Shown here one piece after another: positions 8,599 to 18,200 of a stretch of DNA of 64,000 nucleotides (positions are counted from its first letter, which is position 1; every line of letters starts with the position of its first letter). Both the position numbers and the translations under genes were made by a program. This stretch comes from Oscillatoria nigro-viridis PCC 7112. GTDB taxonomy: Bacteria; Cyanobacteriota; Cyanobacteriia; Cyanobacteriales; Microcoleaceae. The notes below the pieces were generated by a model. It saw only the letters and a list, made by a program, of their open reading frames with translations, was not told the origin of the DNA and searched no databases. The DNA lies in the NCBI RefSeq assembly GCF_000317475.1, contig NC_019730.1, forward strand, positions 1 to 64,000. The letters run 5' to 3'.

Positions 8599-8680
8599 GG
8601 AAGAGGGGGAGAAGAGGAGAGTGGGAGAGTGGGAGAGGGGGAGAGTGGGAGAGGGGGAGAGTGGGAGAGTGGGAGAAAGG
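8599..8680. repeat. GA-rich simple repeat
   Basis: A run of GGGAGAGTGGGAGAGGGG-type units starting at the stop codon of the preceding gene and ending at the dispersed repeat copy 1. Purine-only on the plus strand, with no coding signal. Such tracts bracket the dispersed repeat at both of its sites in this window. Confidence 0.7.
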
Positions 8681-8838
8681 GAGATTAGAGGTGGGCAGTA
8701 AACAGCAAACTATTTGAATTTTCAGGTAGATTGCAGTTGTTACATAATCCGTCATTTTAATTCAATTGGCTGAGTATATGTTAGATGTTGAAGCCCTCTA
8801 GTTTTTATCTGGTTGTTGCGAGTTTTCAAACTTCTCCC
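8680..8838 (+). repeat. dispersed intergenic repeat, copy 1 (about 157 bp)
   Basis: This stretch (from GAGATTAGAGG to TTTTCAAACTTCTCC) recurs in inverse orientation at 19089-19244 with high identity by eye, including the block AGTATATGTTAGATGTTGAA and AGCCCTCTAGTTTTTATC. No open frame is conserved between copies. Both copies sit between genes and inside CT/GA-rich simple repeats. No obvious terminal inverted repeat was seen. A mobile non-autonomous element or a structured RNA are both possible. Confidence 0.7.
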
Positions 8839-8985
8839 TTGTTCCACTCTCCTTTTCTCCCCCTCTTCGCCTCTTCCACTCTCCCCTCTTCGCCTCTTCC
8901 ACTCTCCCCTCTTCGCCTCTTCCACTCTCCGAATCACCCCCTCTCCTCTTCTCCCCCTCTCCCCTCTTCCACTCTTTCGTTCACC
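8838..8985. repeat. CT-rich simple repeat
   Basis: Repeats of CTCTTCGCCTCTTCCACTCTCCC-like units (three near-perfect copies around 8866-8930) between the dispersed repeat and the end of the four-helix-bundle gene. Apparent long frames through it are low-complexity artefacts. Confidence 0.7.
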
Positions 8986-9391
8986 GACTCTTAGTATGGT
9001 TTTTTGCCACTGGAAGAAGCCACATAGAAGGGTGATTAATCATATTGACCAGTGTACCCAGTATTTGATTGTAATGTTGATACAGCTCTCTACCAACCTG
9101 AACATCCAAGTAATTGCATTTAACAGCAAATTCAATCCAAGTTTGACTTTCAGCAGCTTCAGCTTCAGAATCACTTAATTTGGATACAAAAGCTCCTTCA
9201 TAACGCCGTTTACGCCATGCCTCAGACAAATTGGCACAAACAGAACGCGAAGACCGACGAATTTGATCTGTCAATGAATATCGTTCCTCAATAGGAAACT
9301 TTTTAGAGAGTTCAAAAATCTGCATAGCCACATCTAATGCAAGTTGATACACTTCTAAATCTCGGTGGGATTGAATTGGTTTTCTGTTCAT
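8981..9391 (-). CDS. four helix bundle protein (S23/23S rRNA-IVP family)
   Basis: A 136-residue minus-strand gene. Start chosen at 9391 (MNRKPIQSHRDLEVYQLAL); the longer frame upstream is only CT-repeat translation. It has the family hallmarks: DLEVYQLALDVAMQIFELSKKFP, then YSLTDQIRRSSRSVCANLSEAW and a final helical region. These proteins form homopentameric four-helix bundles. They were first noticed in intervening sequences of 23S rRNA and are scattered through genomes, often next to repeats; their function is unclear. It is oriented against the secretion genes and bracketed by CT-rich repeats, so it looks like an insertion between the membrane-protein and VirB4 genes. Confidence 0.85.
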   Translation of the reverse strand: MNRKPIQSHRDLEVYQLALDVAMQIFELSKKFPIEERYSLTDQIRRSSRSVCANLSEAWRKRRYEGAFVSKLSDSEAEAAESQTWIEFAVKCNYLDVQVGRELYQHYNQILGTLVNMINHPSMWLLPVAKNHTKSR

Positions 9392-9419
9392 TTCAAACTC
9401 TAATTTCTTAACTCCACTT

Positions 9420-9626
9420 TCTATTATCCCCTCTCCCACTCTCCCACTCTCCCCCTCCCCCACTCTCCCCCTCTCCGAATCACCCCCTCCCCCACTCTCC
9501 CCCTCTCCCACTCTCCCACTCTCCCCTCCCCACTCTCCCCTCCCCCACTCTCCCACTCTCCCCCTCCCCCACTCTCCCCCTCTCCCCCTCTCCCACTCTC
9601 CCCCTCCTCTTTCCCTCCCCCTATTA
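9420..9626. repeat. CT-rich simple repeat before virB4
   Basis: About 200 bp of CTCCCACTCTCCCCCTC-type units, almost purely pyrimidine on the plus strand, running to within a few bases of the ATG at 9629. It leaves no ordinary ribosome-binding site for that gene, so its translation signal has probably been altered by repeat growth. Confidence 0.75.
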
Positions 9627-9628
9627 CC

Positions 9629-12600
9629 ATGCTCAAAGACCCAGATAAAGACTTCATCTCCGTCAATAAAATTCTTGGTAAACAAGCCAGCATTGGCATC
9701 ATTCCAGCGGAACAGCTAATTCCCTGGATGGTAATCACCGTAATTTCTTACATCCTCACCAACGGCTTATTCAGCTTAAGAATGCCTTGGTTTTTCACCA
9801 CTACTTTCTGGCTAATTGTAAGCTGGTGGCTTCTGACAGGTAACAAACCTCACCTTTTTGTAGACAGGTTTAGACCTCCGCCGGGGAATGAGTGGTACAA
9901 CGGTAATCTTTTATACCTTTCTCCCGTTCCCCAACACCGACCAAACCCGATTCGCCACCGAATCAGCGATTCACAAGTCCGAGTCAAACTTAAACCCAAA
10001 GTTGCTCCCAATCAACAAGGAGATAACAGCCGACTTATGCCCTTCCAAAACTACCAAAACCTCCTGTGTTTAGTCACTATCAAAAAGGATGGTCGAGAAG
10101 TTTCTGGTTACTTACTGAATGAAGGCAGTCAATACCAAATTGTATTCGGATTCGAGACGGCTGGCTTTCACAACATCCTGTACCGCCATGAAGTAAACAA
10201 CGCAGCTACCGCCTTAGAAGAGGGGCTAAAAGACATTGCCCCAGGCGAAAAAATGACCTTTCACACCGGCTGCTACAGCAGCGATTGCCTTCGCCAGCAA
10301 CAGTTAACTGAATTGGCTGACAACTGTCACCTCAAACCCATTTCTGTACTCGTTCGTAACGAACAGAAACGCATTCAAGAACTCAACTTAGCAGGCACCA
10401 GACAAATGTGGAACCAAACTATTTTCTGCACTTGGACATTCAACGCTCAATCTGGCTCCAAATCCAACGACCCTCTGAGTAAATTCATCAATGGAATTAT
10501 CAACACAGCCAACAGCATTGCTGCACAATTTACAGGCAACCAACGCATCTACTCTGAACGCTTTTACAAACAACTGCTGCTCGACGCTTTCGAGCAAGGA
10601 TACATCCGTTGGGAACTCTTGCTAAACACCAAAATCGGACTGGAAATTCAACCCATGAATGCCCGTTCGCTGTGGGGGTGGCTGTGGCAAAAATTCAACA
10701 GCGCACCCGTACCCCCTATTCCCCAACTTCTCACCTTAAAAGAAACCGCCTCCGACTACAAACTAACCGAAACCCTCAACAGTCACAAACACGCCTGCAC
10801 CATTTTAATTGAAGGTATGAGCGGCCGTTCGAGCTGCCCCGAACACAGAAAAGCTAGCTCACGCATTTTGCTTCCCGGCAGAAACGCAGAATGCGGCGTG
10901 CTAACAATGGAAGAGGGCCCCGGCGGCTGGCTCAATACCAGAGAGCAACTGCAATGGCTCTGGAAAATTATGAGCAACAGCTACGTCCGCGATACTGAAG
11001 CCGTTGTCGAAATTAGCGCCGCTCCCAACTTTATTATTCAAGACAACTTAGCAAGGCAAGCTAAACAATCTAAAAGTGCCAAAAAACGCGCTTTAGAAAA
11101 AGGTCAAGGTCGCGATGTAGGAGCAGAAGTCAAACAGGAAGAATCCTTTGAAGCCCAGAAAAAAATGTACAAAGGTGCAAGAGCAATTCACGCTGCTGTC
11201 ACCTTCTTAGTCTACCGACCAACCCCGGAGCAACTAACACACGCTTGCCAAATGCTCTCCCACAGCTTCGGCTCTGCCAAGGTATTAAGAGAGCGCAATA
11301 TTGCTTGGCAACTGTGGCTAGAAACTTTGCCCATTACTGTAAGCTGGCTGCTGCACAGCAGTTCGCTAATTAACGAACGCCGCCTCACCTTAGACACCGA
11401 AACTGTCCCCGGTATTTTGCCCTTAACTGCTGTAAGGGACATCGACTCAAAAGGAGTTGAATTCATCACCAAAGGCGGCAAACCCGTGTACGTTGACCTC
11501 ATGCACAACCAAACCAGCCGCGCCGTTATAACAGGTGAATCCGGTTGCGGTAAAAGCGTTGTAGGATGGCGATTTGCGGTCGATGCTTTAGCCGCTAATA
11601 TCCCAGTAGTCGGTATGGACATCTCAGCAGGAAGCGGCAGCACCTTTGAGACAGCAGTAAAACTGTTAGGAGACGAAGGTGCTTACTACGACATCACCTC
11701 CGGCAGCTCAAATCTACTGGAAATACCCGATTTGAGGCGTTTTGATCGAGAAGAGCGATCGCGCCGACTAGACCAATGGAAAGAGTTTATCAGAAAAGCG
11801 CTGACTATTATCAGCATGGGCAAAGTCCGCGACCCAAAATTAGCCCAGCGAGTCGATGCCATTTTGCTGCTAACTCTGAAAAAATTTCTGGAAGACCCAG
11901 ACATTATCGAGCGCTACAATACGGCATTTGAAAAAGGCTGGAAATCGACCGCTTGGCAAGAAATGCCAACCCTCACAAACCTCCTAAAATTCTGCACGAA
12001 AGAGCAACTAAACCTACAAAACTTTACCGACTTCGACCGCATTGCCATCAACCAAATTATCACTCAATGCAACGCATTACTAGCCTCACCTTTAGGGAAA
12101 GCAATTGGCAGACCGAGTACATTTTCACCCGAACCCGCTGTTAAGTTTTTTGCCCTTAGCGGTCTGGGCAACGAACAAGACCAGTATTTAATGGCTATTA
12201 ACGCCCACGCTGCTTGCATCCGCAACGCACTTTCTCACCCTAAAAGCCTATTTATCGGAGACGAACTTTCGATTTTGTTTAAGAAAGACGGATTTGCTGA
12301 AGTAGTAGGCGAACTCTGTGCAGTGGGTAGAAAAAATGGCATTTCAGTGCTCTTGCTCGCCCAAGATATCGACAGTATTTGCGATTGTGGTGCGGGCACT
12401 ATGATTATGCAAAACATGGTGTATCGAATTACCGGAAGATTGACATCAAACGGAGCCACTTCTTGGATCAAAAATTTGGGATATCCGGCTGAAATTATTA
12501 GCCAGAATGCCACAGAAGCTTTCCTTCCCAGAGCTGCCGACCTTTATTCCAATTGGCTAATTGAAAAAGGAGGTCGTTTCTGGCAAAGCCGATACTATCC

Positions 12601-12832
12601 AGGCGAAATGATATTAGCCAGTGTGGCTAACAATCAAGCTGAATTGATGGCTCGCGCCCGAGTGATGGCTCAATATCCCAATACGTTAAAAGGGCAACTG
12701 CTAGCACTCAAACAATTTGCCTCTGAATATGTACAAGCCGTTAAAGAAGGGCGTTCATTAACCCATATTGGCAAGAATGCAGTCACTGATATCAATGGAC
12801 ACAAATCCCCTCAAGACCTTATTGCTAGCTAG
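9629..12832 (+). CDS. virB4: VirB3-VirB4 fusion, T4SS ATPase (TraC/VirB4 family)
   Basis: A 1067-residue secretion ATPase. The first about 90 residues hold two membrane segments (PWMVITVISYILTNGLF and FFTTTFWLIVSWWLLTG) in the style of VirB3, giving a VirB3/VirB4 fusion. The ATPase half has Walker A GESGCGKS (about 636-643) followed by VVGMDISAGSG, and Walker B IGDELSIL with Asp878-Glu879, then LLLAQDIDSI. The protein would sit at the inner-membrane base and power pilus assembly and DNA transfer. ATG 9629 follows a pyrimidine-only repeat, so its ribosome-binding site is not evident. It is followed 14 bp later by the VirB5-like gene. Length is above that of VirB4 alone, consistent with the fusion. 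Confidence 0.88.
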   Translation: MLKDPDKDFISVNKILGKQASIGIIPAEQLIPWMVITVISYILTNGLFSLRMPWFFTTTFWLIVSWWLLTGNKPHLFVDRFRPPPGNEWYNGNLLYLSPVPQHRPNPIRHRISDSQVRVKLKPKVAPNQQGDNSRLMPFQNYQNLLCLVTIKKDGREVSGYLLNEGSQYQIVFGFETAGFHNILYRHEVNNAATALEEGLKDIAPGEKMTFHTGCYSSDCLRQQQLTELADNCHLKPISVLVRNEQKRIQELNLAGTRQMWNQTIFCTWTFNAQSGSKSNDPLSKFINGIINTANSIAAQFTGNQRIYSERFYKQLLLDAFEQGYIRWELLLNTKIGLEIQPMNARSLWGWLWQKFNSAPVPPIPQLLTLKETASDYKLTETLNSHKHACTILIEGMSGRSSCPEHRKASSRILLPGRNAECGVLTMEEGPGGWLNTREQLQWLWKIMSNSYVRDTEAVVEISAAPNFIIQDNLARQAKQSKSAKKRALEKGQGRDVGAEVKQEESFEAQKKMYKGARAIHAAVTFLVYRPTPEQLTHACQMLSHSFGSAKVLRERNIAWQLWLETLPITVSWLLHSSSLINERRLTLDTETVPGILPLTAVRDIDSKGVEFITKGGKPVYVDLMHNQTSRAVITGESGCGKSVVGWRFAVDALAANIPVVGMDISAGSGSTFETAVKLLGDEGAYYDITSGSSNLLEIPDLRRFDREERSRRLDQWKEFIRKALTIISMGKVRDPKLAQRVDAILLLTLKKFLEDPDIIERYNTAFEKGWKSTAWQEMPTLTNLLKFCTKEQLNLQNFTDFDRIAINQIITQCNALLASPLGKAIGRPSTFSPEPAVKFFALSGLGNEQDQYLMAINAHAACIRNALSHPKSLFIGDELSILFKKDGFAEVVGELCAVGRKNGISVLLLAQDIDSICDCGAGTMIMQNMVYRITGRLTSNGATSWIKNLGYPAEIISQNATEAFLPRAADLYSNWLIEKGGRFWQSRYYPGEMILASVANNQAELMARARVMAQYPNTLKGQLLALKQFASEYVQAVKEGRSLTHIGKNAVTDINGHKSPQDLIAS

Positions 12833-12846
12833 ACGGAGAAAAACCG

Positions 12847-13842
12847 ATGAAATCACCGAATTTTTTTGTCCAACTTGCCCTCGGCATTCCTGCAATTTGG
12901 CTGAGCTTAATACTAAATTCTGTTGAAGCAAAAGCTCAAACCTCTGACAGCAATCCGACTGCAACACAGCTTCCCAGCTTAAACAATGCTAACAGCAGCA
13001 CTTTCAACCGCTCCAGCTTCACAGTTCCCAATCAACAAATAGAAAGCCAAATCCAACAATCAGCTAATAACTTCTTGAACAACCAGAAAGAAATAGGAGG
13101 TATAGAAAACACAATTAGCGACATAACAGGCGAAATTTCAGATACCATCTCCACCATCTCCGACAGCATCTCAGGCATCTGGGACAATTTGTTAAATAAA
13201 GTCGAAAAATTTAGCAGTGAAATAGAGTCAACCCTCTCTTCATTCCTGGGAGAATTGAAAGTTCCAGATCTAAAAGAAGCAGTTAAAAGCATAATGGACG
13301 GCAACACCTCCGAAAGCGAAGGGACAAAACTATCCGCCGCTTTAGAGAAGAGACCGCAAGATTCTTACAGCCTCAAAGAGAATACCGCAGAACTCGCAGA
13401 AAGAGAAAGTGCTGTCAGTGAAGCCAATAAAGCCACTCTCAGTAAAGAAGCTCAACAAAAGCAAGCTCAGATGAAAGAAATTGTCCAGCAGAACGTAGAG
13501 CAAACTAATCGCGAGAGCCAAAATTCAATCGAATTGGGTGCTGATTCAGAAGGTCAAGATGTCACACAGAACATTATGAGAAACATATCTCAACAAAGTG
13601 CGATCGCAGCTAAGCAAGCAGCCTTATCAGCAGAAAATCAAAGTGCCTTAGTCATGCAGGGCCAGCAAGCTCAAATCGATCGCAGTTTTGCCAACATTCT
13701 CAACGCTCAACAAGCTGAAGAACTCAACGAAATTAACACAGCCCAGAGACGGCAGGATGCTGCGGCTGCTACCGCTTCTTCTACTCAAGCCGGACTGTTT
13801 CAAATGCCGGGAGGCATCACCCTGGGGGCAAGCGAAGACTGA
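12847..13842 (+). CDS. secreted coiled-coil protein, VirB5/TrbJ-like
   Basis: A 331-residue protein with a signal peptide (FFVQLALGIPAIWLSLIL, cleavage likely near VEAKAQ-T) and a mature part that is almost entirely helical and Gln/Ala/Ser-rich, as in VirB5/TrbJ minor pilus subunits. It lies between the VirB4 and VirB6 genes, the usual VirB5 position; sequence alone would not name it. GGAG precedes ATG 12847, 14 bp after the VirB4 stop, and the next gene starts 24 bp after its stop, so it is clearly in one operon. A periplasmic or pilus-tip location is inferred. Confidence 0.6.
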   Translation: MKSPNFFVQLALGIPAIWLSLILNSVEAKAQTSDSNPTATQLPSLNNANSSTFNRSSFTVPNQQIESQIQQSANNFLNNQKEIGGIENTISDITGEISDTISTISDSISGIWDNLLNKVEKFSSEIESTLSSFLGELKVPDLKEAVKSIMDGNTSESEGTKLSAALEKRPQDSYSLKENTAELAERESAVSEANKATLSKEAQQKQAQMKEIVQQNVEQTNRESQNSIELGADSEGQDVTQNIMRNISQQSAIAAKQAALSAENQSALVMQGQQAQIDRSFANILNAQQAEELNEINTAQRRQDAAAATASSTQAGLFQMPGGITLGASED

Positions 13843-13865
13843 CATCACAAAAAGGAGACACCGCG

Positions 13866-14951
13866 ATGCTGACACAACTAATCGGCCAAACTAGCACAGC
13901 AGGACAAGCCCTGGACACTCTCTCTGACGCCATAGAAGTCTCTCAAAAAACCGTCGAATCGTGGAATTTAGTTTGGTTTAACACCTTCAACACTCAAGAA
14001 TCCTCTCTCTGGATTGCCTTAGTCAAACTAGGACTAATTCTGGCGGGAATATCTGTTACTTACCTCGCTGTCACCAGTGGCAAAGAAATCATCGAAAAAC
14101 AGTCTTGGTCAGAGCTAGTAGCCATGTTTATCTGGCCACTCGTAATTGTAGTATTTCTCAGCAACAACGGTAAAGTCTTAGCTGAAAGTGTCAAATTCAT
14201 CAAAGCTGTAGGCAGCACTCAAGTTCAAGAAATTATGAAAATTCAAGTCGGAGAAATGACCTTCAGAACGGCCCTGAGCGACGTTAACCTTACCAGTGCT
14301 GGCAAAGAAGAAATTGAAAAACTCTACAGCGAATGTCAGGGGAAAGTTGGATCAGCTTTAGTGGAATGTTGGAACAGCAAAAAACAGCCAGCTCAACAAA
14401 TCCTTCAGGCAGCCGAACAGCAAAATGGAGGGCCTCTCAAAAGCTTGCAGCGATTTGTCGAAAACTTAGGCAATGTTGCCAATCTTCAGGATATAGGAAA
14501 TGGCGATTTTGCCGGACAAGTTTTTAGGTCTACTGTCTTGCCCATCATTCGCTTAATTCTTAGAGCAGTGCAGTGGGCATTTGTCAACATTTTAGAAGCT
14601 GCCTTGTTGCTAACAGCTTTATTCGGACCTCTGGCAATGGGTTTATCACTATTGCCACTACAAGGAAAACCAATCTGGGCTTGGCTAATAGGATTTATGT
14701 CGTTATTTGGAGTGCAATTGGGGTACAACATCGTCGTTGGATTAGTCGCTGTAGTGATTGTCAAGTCCGAGGCAGAGTTAGTTACAGATATCGCCTTTTT
14801 ATTCTTTTTAGCTGTGTTTTCTCCCGTTCTAGCCGTGTTAATAGCCAAGGGTGGAGGAACTGCTTTGTACAGTGCGATCGCCAATAGCACCAAACAGCTT
14901 ACAGATATTGCCAGTAACGCGATCGGCGTTATTGCTGGAAAACTGATCTAG
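13866..14951 (+). CDS. virB6: VirB6/TrbL-like inner-membrane T4SS channel protein
   Basis: A 361-residue polytopic protein. It has an early membrane pair (SLWIALVKLGLILAGISVTYLAV and MFIWPLVIVVFL regions), a polar periplasmic stretch (about 120-215), and a C-terminal cluster of five or so membrane segments including ALLLTALFGPLAMGLSLLPL and IAFLFFLAVFSPVLAVLIA. This matches VirB6/TrbL, which forms the inner-membrane channel. AAGGAG precedes ATG 13866. It sits between VirB5-like and VirB8-like genes. A HIP1-like GCGATCGCC lies inside the gene. Confidence 0.8.
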   Translation: MLTQLIGQTSTAGQALDTLSDAIEVSQKTVESWNLVWFNTFNTQESSLWIALVKLGLILAGISVTYLAVTSGKEIIEKQSWSELVAMFIWPLVIVVFLSNNGKVLAESVKFIKAVGSTQVQEIMKIQVGEMTFRTALSDVNLTSAGKEEIEKLYSECQGKVGSALVECWNSKKQPAQQILQAAEQQNGGPLKSLQRFVENLGNVANLQDIGNGDFAGQVFRSTVLPIIRLILRAVQWAFVNILEAALLLTALFGPLAMGLSLLPLQGKPIWAWLIGFMSLFGVQLGYNIVVGLVAVVIVKSEAELVTDIAFLFFLAVFSPVLAVLIAKGGGTALYSAIANSTKQLTDIASNAIGVIAGKLI

Positions 14952-15082
14952 GGGAAGGAAATTCCGATAGCTTTTTCTTCACCGAACCGAGTTGTTACTC
15001 ACTACTCAAACCCAGTTTCCCAATCCATTACCTCCCTATCTCCCTATTCTCTATCCCCCATCTCGCCATCCCCTTCGATAAT

Positions 15083-15787
15083 ATGAAATTCCCACAATCA
15101 CAACCCTTACTCCCTGAATCTAAAAACACCTTAGCCTTGTGCTTTGTTCTACTAACAAGCTTTGTTTTCCTCCTGACAATTACTGTTTTAGTGAATACAG
15201 TCAGTTTGAGAGCCTTATCTCAAAGAAAAGTTACATTTGTCCAGTTAAAAGACGGAACCGCAGCACGAATTGCAGAACAAGATGAACTGTACAGAGAGCC
15301 GAAAATTATCCAAAATTTTGTATCCAGTTGGGTAAATTTAACCTGGGCTTGGTCAGGCAAAATTCCCGGCACAAATGACCCCGACCCCGGCATTAAAGTT
15401 AAAGGTTCCCAAGTTCCTACAACTGCTTGGATGGGTTCCTTGATGATGGAATCAGAGTTTGGTAAAGCTTCCCTGGTCGAACTTGCCAAACTCGTTCCCA
15501 ACACCATCTATTCAGGAAAAACCCGCTCAGGAGTTTATATCTCTCACATCTCAGAACCGAGAGAAATAAAAAGAGGAGTTTGGGAAATAGATGTAATTGC
15601 TACTCGCGTCGTGCTGGAACAAGGCATTGGAGAAAGCCGAGAACAGTTTAATCGAACTTTCACCGTCAAAGCCGTAGAAATTCCCAAATCCCCTCTCAAA
15701 GAAAACGCTAATGAATTAGAGAAGACTATTCACTCTTTGAGAGCAGCCGGATTAGAAATTTCCCGAATTGTCGAATTCAAACCCTAG
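15083..15787 (+). CDS. virB8: VirB8/TraE-like T4SS protein
   Basis: A 234-residue bitopic protein: short cytoplasmic N-terminus, one membrane segment (ALCFVLLTSFVFLLTITVLV, about residues 18-37) and a soluble periplasmic domain. This is the plan of VirB8/TraE, the assembly factor that links the inner-membrane parts to the core. The domain has the family's alternating strand pattern (YISHISEPREIKRGVWEID, ATRVVLEQG). It is separated by 131 bp of pyrimidine-rich sequence from the VirB6 gene, with no strong ribosome-binding site visible. Confidence 0.7.
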   Translation: MKFPQSQPLLPESKNTLALCFVLLTSFVFLLTITVLVNTVSLRALSQRKVTFVQLKDGTAARIAEQDELYREPKIIQNFVSSWVNLTWAWSGKIPGTNDPDPGIKVKGSQVPTTAWMGSLMMESEFGKASLVELAKLVPNTIYSGKTRSGVYISHISEPREIKRGVWEIDVIATRVVLEQGIGESREQFNRTFTVKAVEIPKSPLKENANELEKTIHSLRAAGLEISRIVEFKP

Positions 15788-15956
15788 AAGAGGAAAGAGA
15801 CATGGAAAGGGGACGAACCGGCAAGTGGGTAAATTTAAAAACCTACCGTAACAACTAAATAATTTAAACATTTAGTATGTTCCATCCCTTTGCTTGAAGT
15901 CTTCTCTCTTTGCTTTTTTATGTACAGTTAAACACAACACATTGAACTCTAAAGCC

Positions 15957-17981
15957 ATGACTAACACAAGAAATGGATTAACCGAAAATCCAATTAATAC
16001 CACTCCTGATAATAGTACCACTACAGCCAATATGAATCATACAACTGCATCAAGTGAATATACCCCCAATAATGATGACGATAACATCAATTCCCCTATT
16101 TCCCCTTCTCCAAACCCTTCCCCTTCTGACGATGATATTGATGAAAACTTCATTGCTAATTTCGACCCCAATGCACCCCTAACACTTGAAACTCAATATC
16201 AACTCGCTCAAGATGAGGAAAGACCACTGCCCCCGCCTGTTTCCGAAAGAGGCGTTCCTAGAGCAGTGACAATGCTGCTGTTGACTGGTGGAATACTATT
16301 GCTAGGACTGCTAATTTGGCAATTTATCAAGCCTAAATCACCTCGCGAACCTATCGCACAATCAACACCAAAAGAAAGCTCTTCTCCCACCATTAAAGAT
16401 GAAAAACCGGAGTTGCTGGCTAAATTAGCTTACCAAGACCAACAAAAACTGTTAGCCGAAAAACCGCAAAAAACCGCAAAACCCAAAACAGAACCGTCGC
16501 CCAAACCGTCAAGAACCCCACGAACTCCGCGAACTCCGCGTCTAGTCGCTACCCGGAGCGCTGCACCGCCACCTACTCCTCTACGCGAACCCCTACCCGC
16601 ACCCAGAACAGTAGTGCGGACGGTAACAGTACCCGCACCCATACCTCAAAGAGTACCCTCAAGAACACCCGCACCGGCCCCCATACTCAAACCGTTAGTA
16701 CCCCCACCTTTAATTCCAACTCCAACATCCGAAAAAATCGACCCGTTTGAGCGGTGGAACCAACTCGCTCAACTCGGACAAATTAGGGGAAATTTTGACC
16801 CTAACCGAATAGCGAATGCCGTGAGTGCAACACCAAGCACTCCAGCGACAACAAGTGCTACCGCCGCCGCTCTGACAAAGCCAGCTCCCACAACTGAATT
16901 CCTAACAGTCAATATCGGCAACCAAAAGTCGCAACCCTCATACGTTTCTTTCGAGCAAATCCCACAAGAATTTTATAACCGCCCAAATAACGTCACCGGG
17001 GAAAGGCTACACCCGGAGTTTCCTGCAGGAGAGGACAGCCTCGAAACCACCGACAACTCCCAAAACTCAACTAACCAATTAACTCCGGCTGCCCTTTCTC
17101 CCCAAACAAATTCCGATTTTACCGATAACCCAATCGAGACTGCGACTCGACTGAGCGAGTCCCAAACATCCTTGCCCGATACAGAATTTCAAACCCTTTC
17201 CCCTGAAGCTGCTCCAGAGGCTTCTACCTTAACAAACTCCCCAACCCTAGAACAAGTAAACTCCCCAGGGGCAAAAGGCATTCTCAACCGCACGCCCCAA
17301 AGTTCCTCAACCTCCCAAACAGCGATTGTTCCCCTTGGAACCACAGCCAACGGCATAGTTTCGGTTCCCCTGTTGTGGGATGAAGGCTCAGGCAAACAGC
17401 TTTACGACAAATTTGCCGTCACTCTCACAGCCGACTTCACGGCAACTGACGGCTCTATTGCTTTTCCTGCCGGCACAGTTGTCATTGCCAAAGCCAACAC
17501 CGTCAGCAAAACCAATCGCATGGTACAAGCTAGTGCTGTAGCGCTCGTCTACTCAGATAGAAACGGTCAGATTAAACAGCAGCCCATTCCAGAAGGCGCA
17601 ATTTTGATTGCAGGAGAGGGCGGGCGGCCGTTGATTGCTTCAGGCTACTTCGACCCAGGTTCAGATATTGCCGGACAGGATATCCTCACCGCAGTGCTGT
17701 CGGGAGTTGGACGAGTCGGTCAAGTGTTCGCAGAGCCTAAAGTCAGAAGCTCTAGCAGTATTAGCGGTAGGTTTGGGAGCAGTACAACCACCGTTGAAAG
17801 TCGAGACCCGCAAATTTGGTCAGCCGTCCTCGACGGCTTCTTCAGCCCCCTAGCAAAACGGATGGAAAGCCGCTCAGATAGAGCAACTGAAGAACTTTTA
17901 AACCGCCCCAATGTAGCTGTGGTTAATAAAGGAACCCCGGTTTCTATTACTGTTAACAGCTTTCTCAACATTTACCGATAA
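15957..17981 (+). CDS. virB10: VirB10/TrbI-like T4SS core protein
   Basis: About 674 residues from ATG 15957; an in-frame TTG at 15894 would add 21. It has a long disordered cytoplasmic N-terminus rich in Asn/Thr/Pro/Asp, one membrane segment (AVTMLLLTGGILLLGLLIW) and a Pro-rich periplasmic linker (RTPRTPRTPRL, APAPILKPLVPPPLIPTPT). The C-terminal VirB10 domain (about 460-674) shows FAVTLTADFTATDGSIAFPA, GTVVIAKANTV and the family-typical end GTPVSITVNSFLNIYR. VirB10 spans the envelope and senses ATPase energy. The downstream 29 bases of this gene are repeated just before the VirB9-like gene. Confidence 0.85.
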   Translation: MTNTRNGLTENPINTTPDNSTTTANMNHTTASSEYTPNNDDDNINSPISPSPNPSPSDDDIDENFIANFDPNAPLTLETQYQLAQDEERPLPPPVSERGVPRAVTMLLLTGGILLLGLLIWQFIKPKSPREPIAQSTPKESSSPTIKDEKPELLAKLAYQDQQKLLAEKPQKTAKPKTEPSPKPSRTPRTPRTPRLVATRSAAPPPTPLREPLPAPRTVVRTVTVPAPIPQRVPSRTPAPAPILKPLVPPPLIPTPTSEKIDPFERWNQLAQLGQIRGNFDPNRIANAVSATPSTPATTSATAAALTKPAPTTEFLTVNIGNQKSQPSYVSFEQIPQEFYNRPNNVTGERLHPEFPAGEDSLETTDNSQNSTNQLTPAALSPQTNSDFTDNPIETATRLSESQTSLPDTEFQTLSPEAAPEASTLTNSPTLEQVNSPGAKGILNRTPQSSSTSQTAIVPLGTTANGIVSVPLLWDEGSGKQLYDKFAVTLTADFTATDGSIAFPAGTVVIAKANTVSKTNRMVQASAVALVYSDRNGQIKQQPIPEGAILIAGEGGRPLIASGYFDPGSDIAGQDILTAVLSGVGRVGQVFAEPKVRSSSSISGRFGSSTTTVESRDPQIWSAVLDGFFSPLAKRMESRSDRATEELLNRPNVAVVNKGTPVSITVNSFLNIYR

Positions 17982-18197
17982 CCGAGCCGTCGCGAGCGGG
18001 GGAGTGGGGAGTGGGGAGTAGGGAGTGGGTGGTTTTACTCAGCCCGCTGGCTGAGTGTAATCAATGCACGATATCAAATCCGTTACCATCGGAATTCTAA
18101 AGTTGAGGTCAATGATTCTCCATCATTCCCAACTCCCCATTCCCATCATTCCGGTGCAACCAAAATTGAATAGCTTTCTCAATATCTGCCGATAACA
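17955..18197 (+). repeat. direct repeat of the virB10 3' end around a GA/GT-rich insert
   Basis: The last 29 bases of virB10 and its stop (17955-17983, AACAGCTTTCTCAAC...) recur at 18169-18197 with five mismatches, four bases before the VirB9-like start. Between them lie GGGGAGTGGGGAGTAGGGAG-type repeats and unremarkable sequence. This is best explained by a duplication or an inserted element that duplicated its target. Confidence 0.65.
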
Positions 18198-18200
18198 ATT

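Noticed and set aside
8752-9738. Several frames through CT/GA-rich repeats
   Set aside because: They translate to low-complexity Ser/Pro/Leu or Gly/Glu/Arg strings; only the 8981-9391 part carries a real domain.
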